Source: Timema cristinae (taxonomy: Eukaryota; Arthropoda; Insecta; Phasmatodea; Timematidae). From it: a stretch of DNA of 64,000 nucleotides. Below the pieces are notes generated by a model. That model ran no database searches, was not told the origin of the DNA, and was given only the letters and a program-made list of their open reading frames with translations. The position numbers and the translations under genes were made by a program. The stretch lies in contig JBCFYV010011135.1 in the NCBI GenBank assembly GCA_039000515.1, positions 31,153,876 through 31,217,875 of the forward strand, given 5' to 3'. Positions 44,880-57,622 of the stretch are shown here, piece after piece (positions within the stretch are counted from its first letter, which is position 1; each line of letters begins with the position of its first letter).

Positions 44880-46285
44880 AGATTTAGCCTTCTTCTAACA
44901 AATACAGTCATTGTTTGATTTTGAGAACTAGCAATGAGCTTTCGTCTTTACCTTGAGATAAGAAGCTTCCTCTAACAAATACAGTCATTGTTTGATATTT
45001 GAGAACTAGCAGCGAGCTTTCCTCTTTACCTCGAGATAAGAAGTTTCCTCTAACAAATACAGTCATTGTTTGATATTTGAGAACTAACAGCGAGCTTTCC
45101 TCTTTACCTCGAGATAAGAAGTTTCCTCTAACAAATACAGTCATTGTTTGATATTTGAGAACTAGCAGCGAGCTTTCTTCTTTACTTTGAGATAAGAAGT
45201 TTCCTCTAACAAATACAGTCATTGTTTGATATTTTAGAACTAGCAGCGAGCTTTCCTCTTTACCTTGAGATAAGAAGTTTCCTCTAACAAATACAGTCAT
45301 TGTTTGATATTTGAGAACTAGCAGCGAGCTTTCCTCTTTACCTCGAGATAAGAAGTTTCCTCTAACAAATACAGTCATTGTTTGATATTTGAGAACTAGC
45401 AGCGAGCTTTCCTCTTTACCTTGAGATAAGAAGTTTCCTCTAACAAATACAGTCATTGTTTGATATTTGAGAACTAGCAGCGAGCTTTCCTCTTTACTTG
45501 AGATAAGAAGTTTCCTCTAACAAATACAGTCATTGTTTGATATTTGAGAACTAGCAGTGAGCTTTCTCTTTACCTTGAGATAAGAAGTTCCCTCTAACAA
45601 ATACAGTCATTGTTTGATATTTGAGAATAGCAGCGAGCTTTCCTCTTTACCTTGAGATAAGAAGTTTCTCTAACAAATACAGTCATTGTTTGATATTTGA
45701 GAACTAGCAGCGAGCTTTCCTCTTTACCTTGAGATAAGAAGTTTCCTCTAACAAATACAATCATTGTTTGATATTTGAGAATAGCAGTGAGCTTTCCTCT
45801 TTACCTTTAGATAAGAAGTTTCCTCTAACAAATACAGTCATTGTTTGATATTTGAGAACTAGCAGCGAGCTTTCCTCTTTACCTCGAGATAAGAAGTTTC
45901 TCTAACAAATACAGTCATGTTTGATATTGAGAACTAGCAGCGAGCTTTCCTCTTTACTCGAGATAAGAAGTTTCTCTAACAAATACAGTCATTGTTTGAT
46001 ATTGAGAACTAGCAGCGAGCTTTCCTCTTTAGCTCGAGATAAGAAGTTTCCTCTAACAAATACAATCATTGTTGATATTTGAGAACTAGCAGCGAGCTTT
46101 CCTCTTTAGCTCGAGATAAGAAGTTTTCTTTAACAAATACAGTCATTGTTTGATATTTGAGAACAAGCAGCGAGCTTCCTCTTTACTTTCAGATAAGAAG
46201 TTTCCTCTAACAATACATTCATTGTTTGATATTGAGAACTAGCAGCGAGCTTTCTTCTTTATCATCAGATAAGAAGTGTCCTAGT
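44880..46285. repeat. 78-bp minisatellite, ~18 copies
   Basis: Unit contains CAAATACAGTCATTGTTTGA and AGCGAGCTTTCCTCTTTACC. Being 26 codons long, it leaves a 182-codon minus-strand frame open (44908-45456) with the repeated peptide MTVFVRGNFLSRGKEESSLL. Indels end that frame, which argues for non-coding DNA. Confidence 0.93.
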
Positions 46286-46969
46286 TTTCTTTCCCTCTCT
46301 ATTATTGATATGACAAAGGGTGGTTGTAGGTGAAGGGCAAAAAGAATATAATCTTAGAATAGAGAAGTAGTTCCAGAAATTACACATACCGTTGTAGTAT
46401 TTTAAGCCGTTCGGCCGTCTTAAATTTACATTCTAAACGTAGGAATCGCAAACACAAGCAGGTTACAGGGGAAGTTATTGATGAAACAAAACTTTAATAC
46501 ATATTGTTTTCTGATGTTATTAAAAAAAAATTCTTTCAATCTCACCTAAGACAGTGAAAGAAATTGCCATAAAAATATTCAACCAATTTATTTAATGACT
46601 CTTTAAAAAGTCACTAATTAGTTTTTGTTTCATGGGAAGATATATTTAGAAGCATTATTTTTTATTAACTAAATTCATAACCCTTAATGTCAAAAGATGC
46701 GGGGTAATAAAGACCAAACTGAATGTGTGGTATAAAATTGTTAAGTTTCTTAGAGAAATAACATTTTTACTATTTCATCAACTTTTCATCAACTGTTTCC
46801 AGTCTATGGCTGGATCTCACTTTAGTGAAATGCCTCTCTATCCTTCCACCATTCTTCCTCCTTGAATTGCTTTTGTTCTTCTCTTCTCACTTAAATAATT
46901 TCTTATCTGCTTCTACCATCTCTTTCTTGGCTTCTCTTGCTGTCCTTTCCTACATACTTCATCTCCATT

Positions 46970-48050
46970 TTCTTCGGCATCCTCTTTTTTCCATCCTCAT
47001 TACATGTCCATACCACCTCAGCCTTGCTTCCTCTACTACCTCATGTACTCCAACATCCTCATTACATGTCCATACCACCTCAGCCTTGCTTCCTCTACTA
47101 CCTCATGTACTCCAACATCCTCATTACATGACCATACCATCTCAGTCTTGCTTCCTCTACTATCTCATGTACTCCAACATCCTCATTACATGTCCATACC
47201 ATCTCAGTCTTGCTTCCTCTACTATCTCATGTACTCCAACATCCTCATTACATGCCATACCATCTCAGCCTTGCTTCCTCTACTATCTCATGTACTCCAA
47301 CATCCTCATTACATGACCATACCATCTCATTCTTGCTTCCTCTACTATCTCATGTACTCCAACATCCTCATTACATGACCATACCATCTCAGTCTTTCTT
47401 CCTCTACTATCTCATGTACTCCAACATCCTCATTACATGTCCAAACCATCTCAGTCTTGCTTCCTCTACTATCTCATGTACTCCAACATCCTCATTACAT
47501 GTCCATACCATCTCAGTCTTGCTTCCTCTACTATCTCATGTACTCCAACATCCTCATTACATGACCATACCATCTCAGTCTTTCTTCCTCTACTATCTCA
47601 TGTACTCCAACATCCTCATTACATGACCATACCATCTCATTCTTGCTTCCTCTACTATCTCATGTACTCCAATAATCTCATTATATGTCCATACCATCTC
47701 AGTCTTGCTTCCTCTACTATCTCATGTACTCCAACATCCTCATTACATGTACATACCATCTCTGTCTTGCTTCCTCTACTATCTCATGTACTCCAACATC
47801 CTCATTACATGTCCATACCATCTCAGTCTTGCTTCCTCTACTATCTCATGTACTCCAACATCCTCATTACATGTACATACCATCTCTGTCTTGCTTCCTC
47901 TACTATCTCATGTACTCCAACATCCTCATTACATGTCCATACCATCTCAGTCTTGCTTCCTCTACTATCTCATGTACTCCAACATCCTCATTACATGTCC
48001 ATACCATCTATGTCTTGCTTCCTCTACTACCTCATGTCCTTGTTTCTCCT
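46970..48050. repeat. 62-bp minisatellite, ~17 copies
   Basis: Unit contains CCATACCATCTCAGTCTTGC and CTCATGTACTCCAACATCC. The period is not divisible by three, so the same unit is read in all three frames. Several long overlapping frames on the + strand result and are not genes. Confidence 0.93.
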
Positions 48051-48164
48051 GGTGACATGCTCTCCTAGTCTCTCTTACATTCATGTCCATTTTTCTGCTG
48101 TATATGTGACAATGTGTACAAAGTACGTCCTTTAAAACACTTCCTTAAACTTCAAGGTCACTTC

Positions 48165-48290
48165 TCTCCATGGCAGGTCTCTTACACACCTATAGAACAA
48201 CTCTCCATAGCAGGTCTCTTACACACCTAAAGAACAACTCTCCACAACAGGTCTCTTACACACCTAAAGAACAACTCTCCCTGCTCTCTT
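48165..48290. repeat. Short tandem repeat (AGGTCTCTTACACACC)
   Basis: Three units of about 36 bp containing AACAACTCTCC and CAGGTCTCTTACACACCT. Confidence 0.8.
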
Positions 48291-48422
48291 CTCATTACAT
48301 CCTCTCTACTTCCACATCTCTCTTCAATCACACTTCCAAGATATCTTACTTTCTGTACCTTTCTCAGGCCTACTTCATCCAACATTAGCTTTTATTCATT
48401 ATATTTTGATTTCATTTGACAG

Positions 48423-48518
48423 ATCTACGAAGACCCGCAAGAACCAAGAACACTGTCTCGAGATAGCGGATACAAGACTCCTTCGCCTATGGAAGCTCTA
48501 CAGACAAAGGAACCTCAG
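48423..48518 (+). CDS. MYND gene exon 4
   Basis: 32 codons, phase 0 at both ends, between ATTTGACAG and CAG|GTCAGT. Peptide IYEDPQEPRTLSRDSGYKTP continues SPMEALQTKEPQ. Ser/Thr-Pro dipeptides and DSGYKTP could be phosphorylation sites. The exon fits the surrounding disordered protein. Confidence 0.82.
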
Positions 48519-48703
48519 GTCAGTATTTCGTTCATTGATTTTTATTTGCGTTTTTTTTTTAAGTGTGACAATCATTGAAATATAAGAGTTCAAGAATGTG
48601 AGTGTCTCGTTCATGAAACTGCAAATTGTCACAACCCGCAAATTTTGGCGAAAGATTTTTTTCCCTTCAATCTTTCAAGTGAAATTTGTTTTATAGCTTT
48701 AAA

Positions 48704-48954
48704 AAAGTTTATTGGTTGTTTAGAACCAATTATAATTAAAGGATGAACTCAACAACCACACCCAGACCATTGATTTAACACTTTATCGATTGTATGAATG
48801 TTATAATGAATGGATTATGAGAAAGAATGTAACATTTAGTTAATATTTGTATTTTATATTATATTTATTTTTGACTCTTATATTCATAATCTTTTTACAA
48901 GATTCAGATTTTGGATTCAAAGGTATTGGGAGATTTGGATTTGACCCAACTCTA
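48704..48954. repeat. hAT-like fragment related to 54837 and 62625
   Basis: Inverted relative of those elements (ATTATAATTAAAGGATGAACTC, TCATAATCTTTTTAC) ending GATTTGACCCAACTCTA. The opposite end is not clear. Confidence 0.6.
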
Positions 48955-49377
48955 GCTATAAAATGCCGATACTAACAAAATGTATTGCACATATCGCCAA
49001 CACAACAAAGGCCCACTGCCGACCCATTAACGATAACAGCGCTCTCTGTACGTACTGATCTGGGCCAACAACTTAAGCGATCATGTCGGCATAGTATTTT
49101 CTAAAAATGTTCTTTTCTTCCACAATATTACTATATTTATGTGTGTTTTTCTTGAATAGTTTTTTTAATTTGTTTGGGGAGTGTCTTGTTAGCATGGAAG
49201 ATATAAAATGGATACCCTTGCCTTGTTGTTAAACTTTCCCAAGTAATTATTTTTATTTATGTCTATAATTCACACTAACTGGGGATCAACCTAGCTCGGA
49301 TTTTCAAAAATACAGTACCTGTACCAAGAGAAAAAAAAGAGCCTATAAGGAATACTTACGAAAACTTAGGTGTTAAG

Positions 49378-50282
49378 GTCAGGGTGTCTAGCATCCGTGA
49401 AAATCAGGGAAAACGGGAATTAGCCGGGGGGAGGAAAAGGGGGTAATATGTCGGGAATTTGGTAAATTACAATACAAATATGGGAAAATGTGGTTTTACT
49501 CAAAATATGAAATACTAGATAGCTGTTGCCCGCGGCTTTGCTCGCGTGGAAGTTGATTATATACAAATACGAAAATATACATATGTATTTACAGATTTAT
49601 TTAAAATATTACGTTACGTTGATGACCATAACTTGACCTCAGATCAAAAATAATGCAAGTCCGATACAAACTTTCACCCCCTTTTTCATCCCATATTAAA
49701 TAAAATTTCCAAAATTCCTGAAACACGTATTTATTTGTTTTACGTCAATAACCGAAATACAAAATTTTGTTTATGTAACTTTCTAATTGACTGACTTTCA
49801 TACATATTATCATACATATTATCATCCCCTATTTTGACCCCTTTGGGGTGGAATTTTCTAAAATCCTTTCTTAGTGGGTGCCTACATAACAAAATGAATA
49901 TACATTCCGAATTTCATGATTGTAGCCTTGATAGTTTGCGCTCGGCGATGATGAATCAGTCAGTCAGTCAGGACATGTTATTTTATAAGTATAGATAATA
50001 ATCATTAAAACAGTAAATAATAATGTTATTCAAACTTAAGTTTTTTTGTTTGTAGCTGTTTAATATATTTTAAAATTCCTAGTAAACAATGTTAATACAA
50101 ATTTAAAAAAATATATCAATTCAAATTCTAAAACTTATTATTAATAAAAAAAGATTAATAGAAAAATTACAGGGGGAGAGGGGGGGGAATCAGAAGGATG
50201 CGACATACTTTTTAGCCGAGGAATTTAAGAAATGATCAGGGAAAAGTCAGGAATTTCATTGGTCAAGTTGAGCAGATATCAT
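49378..50282. repeat. Dispersed repeat, filled-site copy
   Basis: Parallel to 36257-36656 on both sides (CAGGGTGTCTAGCATCCG; CATTGGTCAAGTTGAGCAG) but interrupted by a CCCGCGGCTT element. Confidence 0.8.
49516..50000. mobile_element. CCCGCGGCTT-type arthropod repeat (probable retroelement end)
   Basis: Begins TAGATAGCTGTTGCCCGCGG, runs through CAGTCAGTCAGTCAGGACA and ends TTATAAGTATAGAT. This start/end signature is common in insect genomes, where I associate it with short non-LTR derived or Helitron-like repeats. The class is not settled. Insertion is shown by the empty site at 36.4 kb. Confidence 0.6.
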
Positions 50283-50756
50283 ACCATGTCAGGTAGAAAC
50301 ATTTTCACTTTGTTTGAACAACTAAATTACACTTTTTTTTATTTTATTTTTTTGTTGCTAAACATCACAAATTCTGAAGCAAAAATCTAACGGCGAAATA
50401 AGAAAAAAAGTCCAGTTTTTTAAACCAGATTTCATTTGTGTTTTTATTAGGTGGCCATGTCTCTGATATTGACAACCACTGCGGTTTATTTTTATAAATA
50501 ATATTTTTTCTTGGCGATTCACATGGTGGCTACAGACAGGGAAAACCTGGAAAAGTCAGGGAATTTTGTAAAATATGTTTTGTAGCCATCCAGGATTCAG
50601 ATATCGTTTGAATCATCGACACAGAGATGAGACTTATCTACTGTTTGTCGGAACTTTAGTGTTACCTGGTAGTTGTGTGGTTTTATTATAAAGAGATAGG
50701 GTTGTGTGAAGTTTCGAAAGGTCAGATTTCTTTCACTTTATCTATTTTGTTGTTGT

Positions 50757-51013
50757 TAGAATCATGTCTTACTATCCGTTCAGTTTATATGCTTATATAC
50801 TAATTATGCTAAATTGTTTTAGATATTAGAGAGGTTATATTTAGAGCAATTGTATCCACATTTACATAGAGGGAGAATATAAAGCTATTTTGAAAGAAAA
50901 AAAAACATCCATCCTCGGTACAGCCGACAGATTTGACTCTAGATCATCCCCGTCATCAGCAGTCTCGTCTATTGCGAGAGTAGCGCGCCCTAGACTGTGT
51001 GGTCACTTAAGCA
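50757..51013 (-). repeat. SINE-C, highly diverged
   Basis: TGTCTTACTATCCGTTCAG, CACATTTACATAGAGGGAGA, and TGCGAGAGTAGCGCG in minus orientation. Confidence 0.7.
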
Positions 51014-51289
51014 GGTTACTTTGACACCTACAATAAACTTTCATATCTTAAAAAAAATTCCAAAGCAGGAGAACACCTGTATGTATTATGAACATATTTT
51101 GAGATATCTCGTTAAATATAACCAGGGCGTCCAGCGATCCGTAAAACATGGAAAAAATCAGGGGAATTTTATATTGGTCTAAATAAAACATTTTTCTTCG
51201 CGTTAATACACACCACAATCTCTATTAACACAGTTGAGCACACTAATATCAATTCTCAAGGTTAACATGTGGTTTTTTTTGTCGTCTTT

Positions 51290-51535
51290 CACCCGGAACT
51301 TTTGTCTAAATGCTCTAACCACTGAGCTATCCAGGTATCGTCCCATGCCCAGAGTCATTCTTCACTCATATGGCTACAAATGTTTCATTAGCTAAGATCA
51401 CGAGCTATCAGATATCGCAGCCACCATCAACTCGATAGTTGGCTCGGGACGATTCCTGGATAGCTCAGTGGTTAGGGCATTGGCATACTAAGCCAAAGGT
51501 CCCAGTTTTGAGTCTCGTGTCCTTGTCGGTTTTCA
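51290..51535. repeat. Inverted pair of tRNA-like repeats (family E)
   Basis: Minus-strand copy (51295-51345: CTCTAACCACTGAGCTATCC) and plus-strand copy (51452-51530: CCTGGATAGCTCAGTGGTTA) face away from a ~100 bp centre. Each has an A-box TAGCTCAGTGG. The plus copy has a degraded B-box. Confidence 0.75.
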
Positions 51536-52060
51536 ATTTAAAAAATACAGTGTTTCAATATCGAGGTATTACATGACTTCTATAAAACATACACATAGAT
51601 TTATTCTGAACAACATAAATGAATATCGTGTTGATCCCCCCCTCCTCCCACCCCTTCAAACCTTTTTCTCTAATGTATAATTTGACCATCAAAAAACATT
51701 CAATGATAAAGACAATCTTATAACTTTGATTTGTATTTTTCAACCCCACCCCTCCCCACATACAGAAATGAACGTTATCTAAACACATCACTTCATCAAC
51801 TCTAAGGGAAAGAGTATTTATTTTTTGTTAAGGCTTTGATGACGATATTAAGAAAACAGCCTGATTTGTCGTAAATAAAAAGTTGGATTTCGGTATTAAA
51901 AGTCTGTAAATAAAAGTTTTTTCTTTGCAAAAATGGTAAAAAAAAGGGCCAACTTAATTGTCAAGAGGAATTTGAATTAAAAAAAAAATAACAGCTCAGT
52001 TTTAAATTCTTAAAATTTAAATATTTTCTTTGAATCATAATTATACAATCCGACACCTTA

Positions 52061-52125
52061 GCTCAGTTGGTAGCGTGTCTGTCTACCGAGTCGAGTCGGT
52101 ATTTCGACGAACCATCATAGAGAGG
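52061..52125 (+). repeat. tRNA-like head fragment, family D
   Basis: TTAGCTCAGTTGGTAGCGTG followed by TCTGTCTACCGAG. The B-box side is lost. Confidence 0.6.
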
Positions 52126-52649
52126 TGCGCGAACGTGTTCCAACAGTGTGGACGGGTAAGCATACATTTGAACAAGCATAGATTGTACTTCAGTCTAGAG
52201 ATGAAAAAAAAAACACGTTCTTTTTGATGTACGGTTCATTGATTATTGTTTCGACAGTTTAAAAGGGTAAATTTGGAATTAAATATCTTCAGGCAAGGGT
52301 TGCTGGACCTTAGGGTAAGAGGGGGTCAGGGCATTATTCTTAAAAAAAAAGTGATTGATTATTTTATGAAATCTAATAAAAAGTAATAACTTTTTAAAAA
52401 TATTTATTTAACCAGAGTAGTTGATAAAAGAATAAATCTTCCACATATGTATTTTTTTTTACTTTTCTTTTTCAAAGCGAGATGGATGCAAACATATGTA
52501 GCGGCCGATTATTGTCGATACGTATTCTTCTTGAGTTTAGACTATACTAACGGAAAAATAGCAAACCGAACACCCCCACCACCTGTCAATGTCTGCAGCG
52601 CAGTTTGCTGTTTGGTTCGCCATTCTGCTCGCTAGTGCTGCCCTGCCCT

Positions 52650-52770
52650 GCTCTGCTCATGACGGATATCACCGTGCGAAGGAAATTAAACTTTTATATT
52701 TCTACCGGAGAAATATTTTATTTATTTTGGCCAAAAAAAAAAAGTTTTGTTATAAAAATCTGTCAAAACA
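52650..52770. repeat. Relative of the 7.6 kb foldback element, one arm
   Basis: ATGACGGATATCACCGTG, GAAATTAAACTTTTATAT, TTATTTATTTTGGCCAAAA and GTTATAAAAATCTG in the family order. Confidence 0.6.
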
Positions 52771-53627
52771 CAGACTTTCATGCATTCCCTACAAACTCCA
52801 CCCTATAATAATAATAATTAACAACCCCCTTAGTGGTCACAGCGCAAGTATTGCACTAAATTGATTAAATAGGTGAAGGTTTGTAGTTAAATTCACTGGT
52901 TATTTACCGCTCCTCTGATAGATAGTCGTTGAATAAACCTATATAACATATAAACTAAAAAATTTAAAGAAAATAAACAAACTGTTAAGTTTATGTTTCC
53001 TCGATTTCATGCACACATTTTTTTTTTTTTTTACCTCCAAGCATGTTTTTTATGTTGTGATTGTGCCAGTGAAACATTCTCGGGTTGTAAGGGGTGGAAT
53101 AATTCTTTAATCTGGGGCGGATGCTGCTATGTATAAGCTTATTTTATTTTAAAAAAAATTACTTGTATGTATTTAGATCTGGAACGTCCCACAACCAGCT
53201 TACAATCCTGCTGATTTTATTGATTTCGACTTTGATTTCAAAGGCAAGATGTGAAAAAGAGCCGATGATCTGTTTTAATAGGTGCGTAGTTTTGTCCTTT
53301 TTTTTTTACTTTTTTTTTTTTTTTTTTAGAATATCTGGTAGGTATGTCTTGCAGTGCTTATGCTTTACTAATGGGTTAAGGTTTTGTTTTTTATTACATT
53401 GTTGAATTTTTTCTTTTTTATTAAACTATATTGTTTGTACAGATAAAATGTTAAATTAATATCAGAAAACTTTTTGTGATAACTTATTCAGTAGATAATT
53501 TATTTTCTGATTCAAATTAATCAGACTACCAAACAATATATCTTCTTTCTTTGTTCCGCATGTAATACTAATCGTCCCATGTAGCCTCATACAAATATAC
53601 CTAACTCTTGTTATACCTTTTTTTTAA

Positions 53628-53829
53628 AACTGCGTCTTACTACCTGCTCGGGTTACACGTCTATTTACTAATAACATTAATGGATTATGACTTAAGAAGG
53701 AAGAAGGTTATATTTATAGAAAGTGTACCCACATTTAAGTGGAAGGAGAGTGTAAAAATAATCCCAGTCTCGCCGTCATCAACATTATAGTCTACTGTGA
53801 GAGTAGCACGTTAGACCACTCGAAGTGGG
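53628..53829 (-). repeat. SINE-C, highly diverged
   Basis: TGCGTCTTACTACCTGCTCG start, CACATTTAAGTGGAAGGAGA body and GTGAGAGTAGCACGTTAGAC head block, minus orientation. Confidence 0.7.
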
Positions 53830-53885
53830 TCTGAGATAATTGATGCTCTATTGTATATTTAATACTGTGTTATATTTTTGCCCAC

Positions 53886-54090
53886 ATCGATGGTCTCACA
53901 GTATGAAGGTGCCACTCTCGTATTGGACTGGCTTGTTGAAGACTAGGAAATTGAGGCTTTAATCCTGGTTAGGTCTACTGAGGGTTGTTTTTCCTAGGTG
54001 GTTTTCCACTCTCCTTCCATGCGAATGTGGGCAGATGACCTATAAAATGCTTCCTTCCTCATCCCTACCTAATAATCTGTAATAACCTTG
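53886..54090 (+). repeat. SINE-C, highly diverged
   Basis: Plus orientation, 57 bp from an inverted copy: GGTGCCACTCTCGTATTGGA, TTTAATCCTGGTTAGG, and CCATGCGAATGTGGG. Confidence 0.7.
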
Positions 54091-54104
54091 CCCTAGAGTG
54101 GGAT

Positions 54105-54600
54105 GTTTATTTAAAACTAACATAACAATGTTGAAACTAAGTGAATGACAGAACTGGTCTAGCTAACTTGTTGTGACGAGCTAGTAAACACTAGGTAAGA
54201 ATGCTAACAACACATAACAACTTTTCCCCGTTGTGCTCAGCAACTGGTCCGAATTGAACTATACAGGGTTTTAAAGTAGGACTATCGGGGTTGACACATT
54301 AAGATCTACTCAGAGGCGGTCACTCTGCCCGTCATCGGGTACTTGTGCTAGAGGGAAACTGTCGTGCCCAGGGTGCCGGGTTCGAGTCTGTAAGGAAACT
54401 CCGGACGGGTATCAGTCGAGCCAGTAGCTAGGAATACTTCAATAAGTCAGTTCACTCACGAGCCCTTGCCTCAAAGTTCTGATATCTTTTTGTAAATTCT
54501 TTTTAACATCACATTTTTATACTAACTCTTACTGCTACTAATAAACCCTAAAAAAACCCAGAGCTATCAGTATAATTTCTAACCCAACCATATATTTTGC
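54105..54600. repeat. Dispersed repeat, copy 2 (pair with 10786-11265)
   Basis: Contains a better pol III B-box-like motif (CCGGGTTCGAGTC) than copy 1 and the common GGTCACTCTGCCCGTCATCGG block. Confidence 0.65.
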
Positions 54601-54828
54601 CAACGTCCCTATCTTTCTCTCCCAAGCTATCCACACAGATAGTGAAGTGTACATCGTGTTATAGTCACGTTGTGCGCAGAGCACCGTCAAAAAGGCTGTT
54701 TCACTTGTGTGTCCGCATAGTTACATTTTAGTCGACAATTTATTTTCATCACAGGTCCCGAATTCATTTAGTGACTTTATTTTGCTCATGTTCTTTTGTT
54801 AAACTTTAAACCTCATCACACACTTTGT

Positions 54829-55209
54829 GTCTTTACTAGATTTTATTATTATCCGCCATTTTACAAATTTGAATCTCTAATCTGAATTTTGGAAAAAATC
54901 ATGAACATAAGGGGATATATAAAAGAATTATATATAAAACACAAATAGTAACTAAATGCTAACACACTTTCTTTATAATCCATTCATTATAACATTCATA
55001 CATTGAGTTAAATGTTAAATTACTGGTCTGGGGTCTGGTTATTGATCTTGTCCTATAGTTATAATGGTTCTGAATCACCAATAGGGAGTATTATAGCTCT
55101 AAAGCAAATTTAATTTTAAAAAAATGGGGGGGAAAAAAAATTCTTAAGGCTTTGAGTTTTGAATCTTGAATGCCCTTAAGGGTTTGAAGGTCCCATCCCT
55201 AGTCTTTAC
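54829..55209. mobile_element. hAT-like element with perfect 8-bp duplication
   Basis: Element 54837-55201 is flanked by GTCTTTAC on both sides (54829-54836, 55202-55209). It ends, inverted, TAGGGATGGGACCTTC and shares AGTAACTAAATGCTAAC and CCTATAGTTATAAT with 62625-63185. Only 365 bp, no transposase. Confidence 0.85.
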
Positions 55210-55307
55210 AATATATGAACATTATATGAACATTAAGTGAACATTAGATGAACGTGATTATTGCCCAATAGTGCAAACACACATTTTCTTCACACTTTAT
55301 CCAAACA

Positions 55308-55569
55308 TTATATTTTAATTTATTTAGCACCGCGTCTTACTACCCGATCGGGTTATACATTTAAGTTATAATTATGCAAATGGATTAGGAGTTGGGAAGT
55401 TTGAATTTAGAGGAAGTGAACACGCATTTGCCTGGAGGGAGAGTGGGAGACCGTTTAGGAAAAACCACCCCCAGTTTACCCGACCGAGATTCGAACGTTG
55501 ATATCCCCGTCCTCGTCAGTCTAGCTCGACACGACTAGCGGCTAACTACACCACCGAGTCGAGGCGGGT
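55308..55569 (-). repeat. SINE-B with 12-bp target duplication
   Basis: Flanked by TTTATCCAAACA (55296-55307 and 55570-55581). The head carries a small internal duplication (CGAGTCGAGGCGGG). Confidence 0.9.
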
Positions 55570-55929
55570 TTTATCCAAACAAACTATATAATTATGTGTC
55601 TCAGTTAAATGGGTAATGCATTATTGGTTGCAAGTGTTAAACTAGCCGCGAGATAAAATCACTGCAAACTAATCGAACATTAGCATGCTTTTAGTTCTTT
55701 AGAAGTTTGTTGTATTGATCTGTTGGTTCTCTACAAAGTAAATGTCTTAAATCTTTTTGGGTCTGCAGTAAAACACATGTTGTTTGTATACATTTCTCCT
55801 TATTAAGAGCGTGCATCATATATCAGTCAACTCTGTGATACAGTCGCTAGAACTCATTTATTTACATCAACACTATTGCATATGTATAATTTCTAATCAA
55901 ACATTAATGGAGATAAATAGATATAGCCA

Positions 55930-56260
55930 GTGACCTGGTGGTCTAGGGATAAGGTGTCGGACTTCTGTGCTGGGGATCCGGGGTTCAATCCTCGGTCCCG
56001 GCACAGATTTATCTGATTACCAAACCCTTCCTTCACCTCTGACAAGACATCTTGTGAATGTGGGGAATGCCAGGCCTCCACCGTGGTTCGGATCCCACGT
56101 TAAACTGTAGTACCTCCATTTCATCTTACAATCACCCTACCATTACACATTAGCGTAAGTGCGTATAATCCGAACGGGTAGTAAGACGCGGTGCTAATAT
56201 AATAATAATAATAATAATAAATAGTTAATAATAATAATAAATAGTTAATAATAATAATAA
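55930..56260 (+). repeat. SINE-A with long TAA tail
   Basis: Plus-strand full-length copy. The tail expands into (ATA)n with three AATAATAATAAATAGTT units. Confidence 0.9.
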
Positions 56261-57622
56261 ATAGTTAATAGCGGTTCCTAATACAGAACATTGTTGGAAT
56301 ATTAAATATCTGGATAAAAACCGCATTAAAAAGGCCGTTTTCTGACCATTTTAGAATGTCTTCCAGATAAGCACCGTGCACAAATCTTCATTCTGTCATA
56401 ACGGGGACATACTGTAGTTATTAACAAGAAACTTTGTCGCTTTGTCCCCATCGGTCACCGCGGGAAATGTCGAGTAATCATTCAAATATGAATGTACTGC
56501 ACACATTTCTTGTCTTTTCCTTTCCCTTTTACGCCCAAACTTCACATAAGTCAGGAGCTCGGCTGGACCTGCGATGGTGAATGCTTTTAAGGCTACTTGT
56601 ATCGCACAAGTGGAAAATGCATATAAAAATTCGTTCAGCTTAAATTTCTTTAAAAAAATATTGTGCTTATAGTGTTAGATACTTTTATTTGTTGAAATTA
56701 TTTTGGTTAAATGGCTGCTCAAAGGGCCTATGATGCTAGTTTTTGTACAGAATTAGGAAAAAAAAAAAAAATTGTACAGTATTTATATAATATAAAGTGT
56801 GTTCTTTTTGCCAAAGAATAAGACACAAATTAATATTAGGTCCATATTTGTTTGTTATCGTAATTGCAGGCTATTTTAAAATTATTATGTATTAAATAGC
56901 CAAGCTATTATATTTGTTATTGTACTGACAAATACAATAGCTAGAGCCCTGTGAAAATGGTTTTATTTTTAGTTGAATTTAATTTTTTAAATCTCACTTT
57001 TTAATGTTATTTCATGTTTATTCAACATTACATGTCATCTGCGGTGTGTGAGATAATGTATACAAATTTAAAATGCATCATTGAAACTTTATATATTTAC
57101 TTTAAAATTCTTTGTCATGTTTGTCTGCATATTTCACCATTTTGTAGCCTAAAGTTAGCTTACACTACCACAAATTACTAATCAAATTACAGCATAGTCA
57201 AAATTGCTGCTAAATTTCTTCTTAATTTCGTTTTTATCTAAAGATTTTTTTTTTGTAAAAGCGGTGTTATTTCATTTTATAGAAGGATTTCGTGTAACAA
57301 GACGATTTAGTTTTATTTCGCTTTTAAAAAACATTGTAAATCATATCTAAAAACTATCAAAGGAAAAAGCACTTGATTTCATCTTTTTATGGCACTTTTT
57401 GCTTCATCGCGTCTCTTCAGTTTTACGGGGTTCTAACAATATTTAATCCATCGTGAGATGCGCTTGTACAGTTGTCATTGTACCTTTGGCGGTATAAAGC
57501 CCTCAATAGTCAAAGATGGTTGCGTCAACTGATTACTCATATGTAGCTGACAATTTCCTCACGTCCATCACAGCCTCTGCCTTAAAATATGAGTGAAGAA
57601 TGACCCTGGGCACGGGTTGATT

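Larger units (their letters stand above)
42953..48422 (+). other. Intron 3 of the MYND gene
   Basis: Bounded by GTAAATAC and ATTTCATTTGACAG. Contains a SINE-B almost directly behind the donor, a tRNA-headed fragment at 44055 and two large minisatellites. No embedded gene is seen. Confidence 0.7.

Noticed and set aside
44908..45456. 182-residue minus-strand repetitive ORF
   Set aside because: It is one frame of the 78-bp minisatellite. Neighbouring units carry indels that break it, and it lies in an intron.
46825..48135. Several 100-230 residue plus-strand ORFs
   Set aside because: All are frames of the 62-bp minisatellite read in rotation. They overlap each other and share the same repeated peptide.
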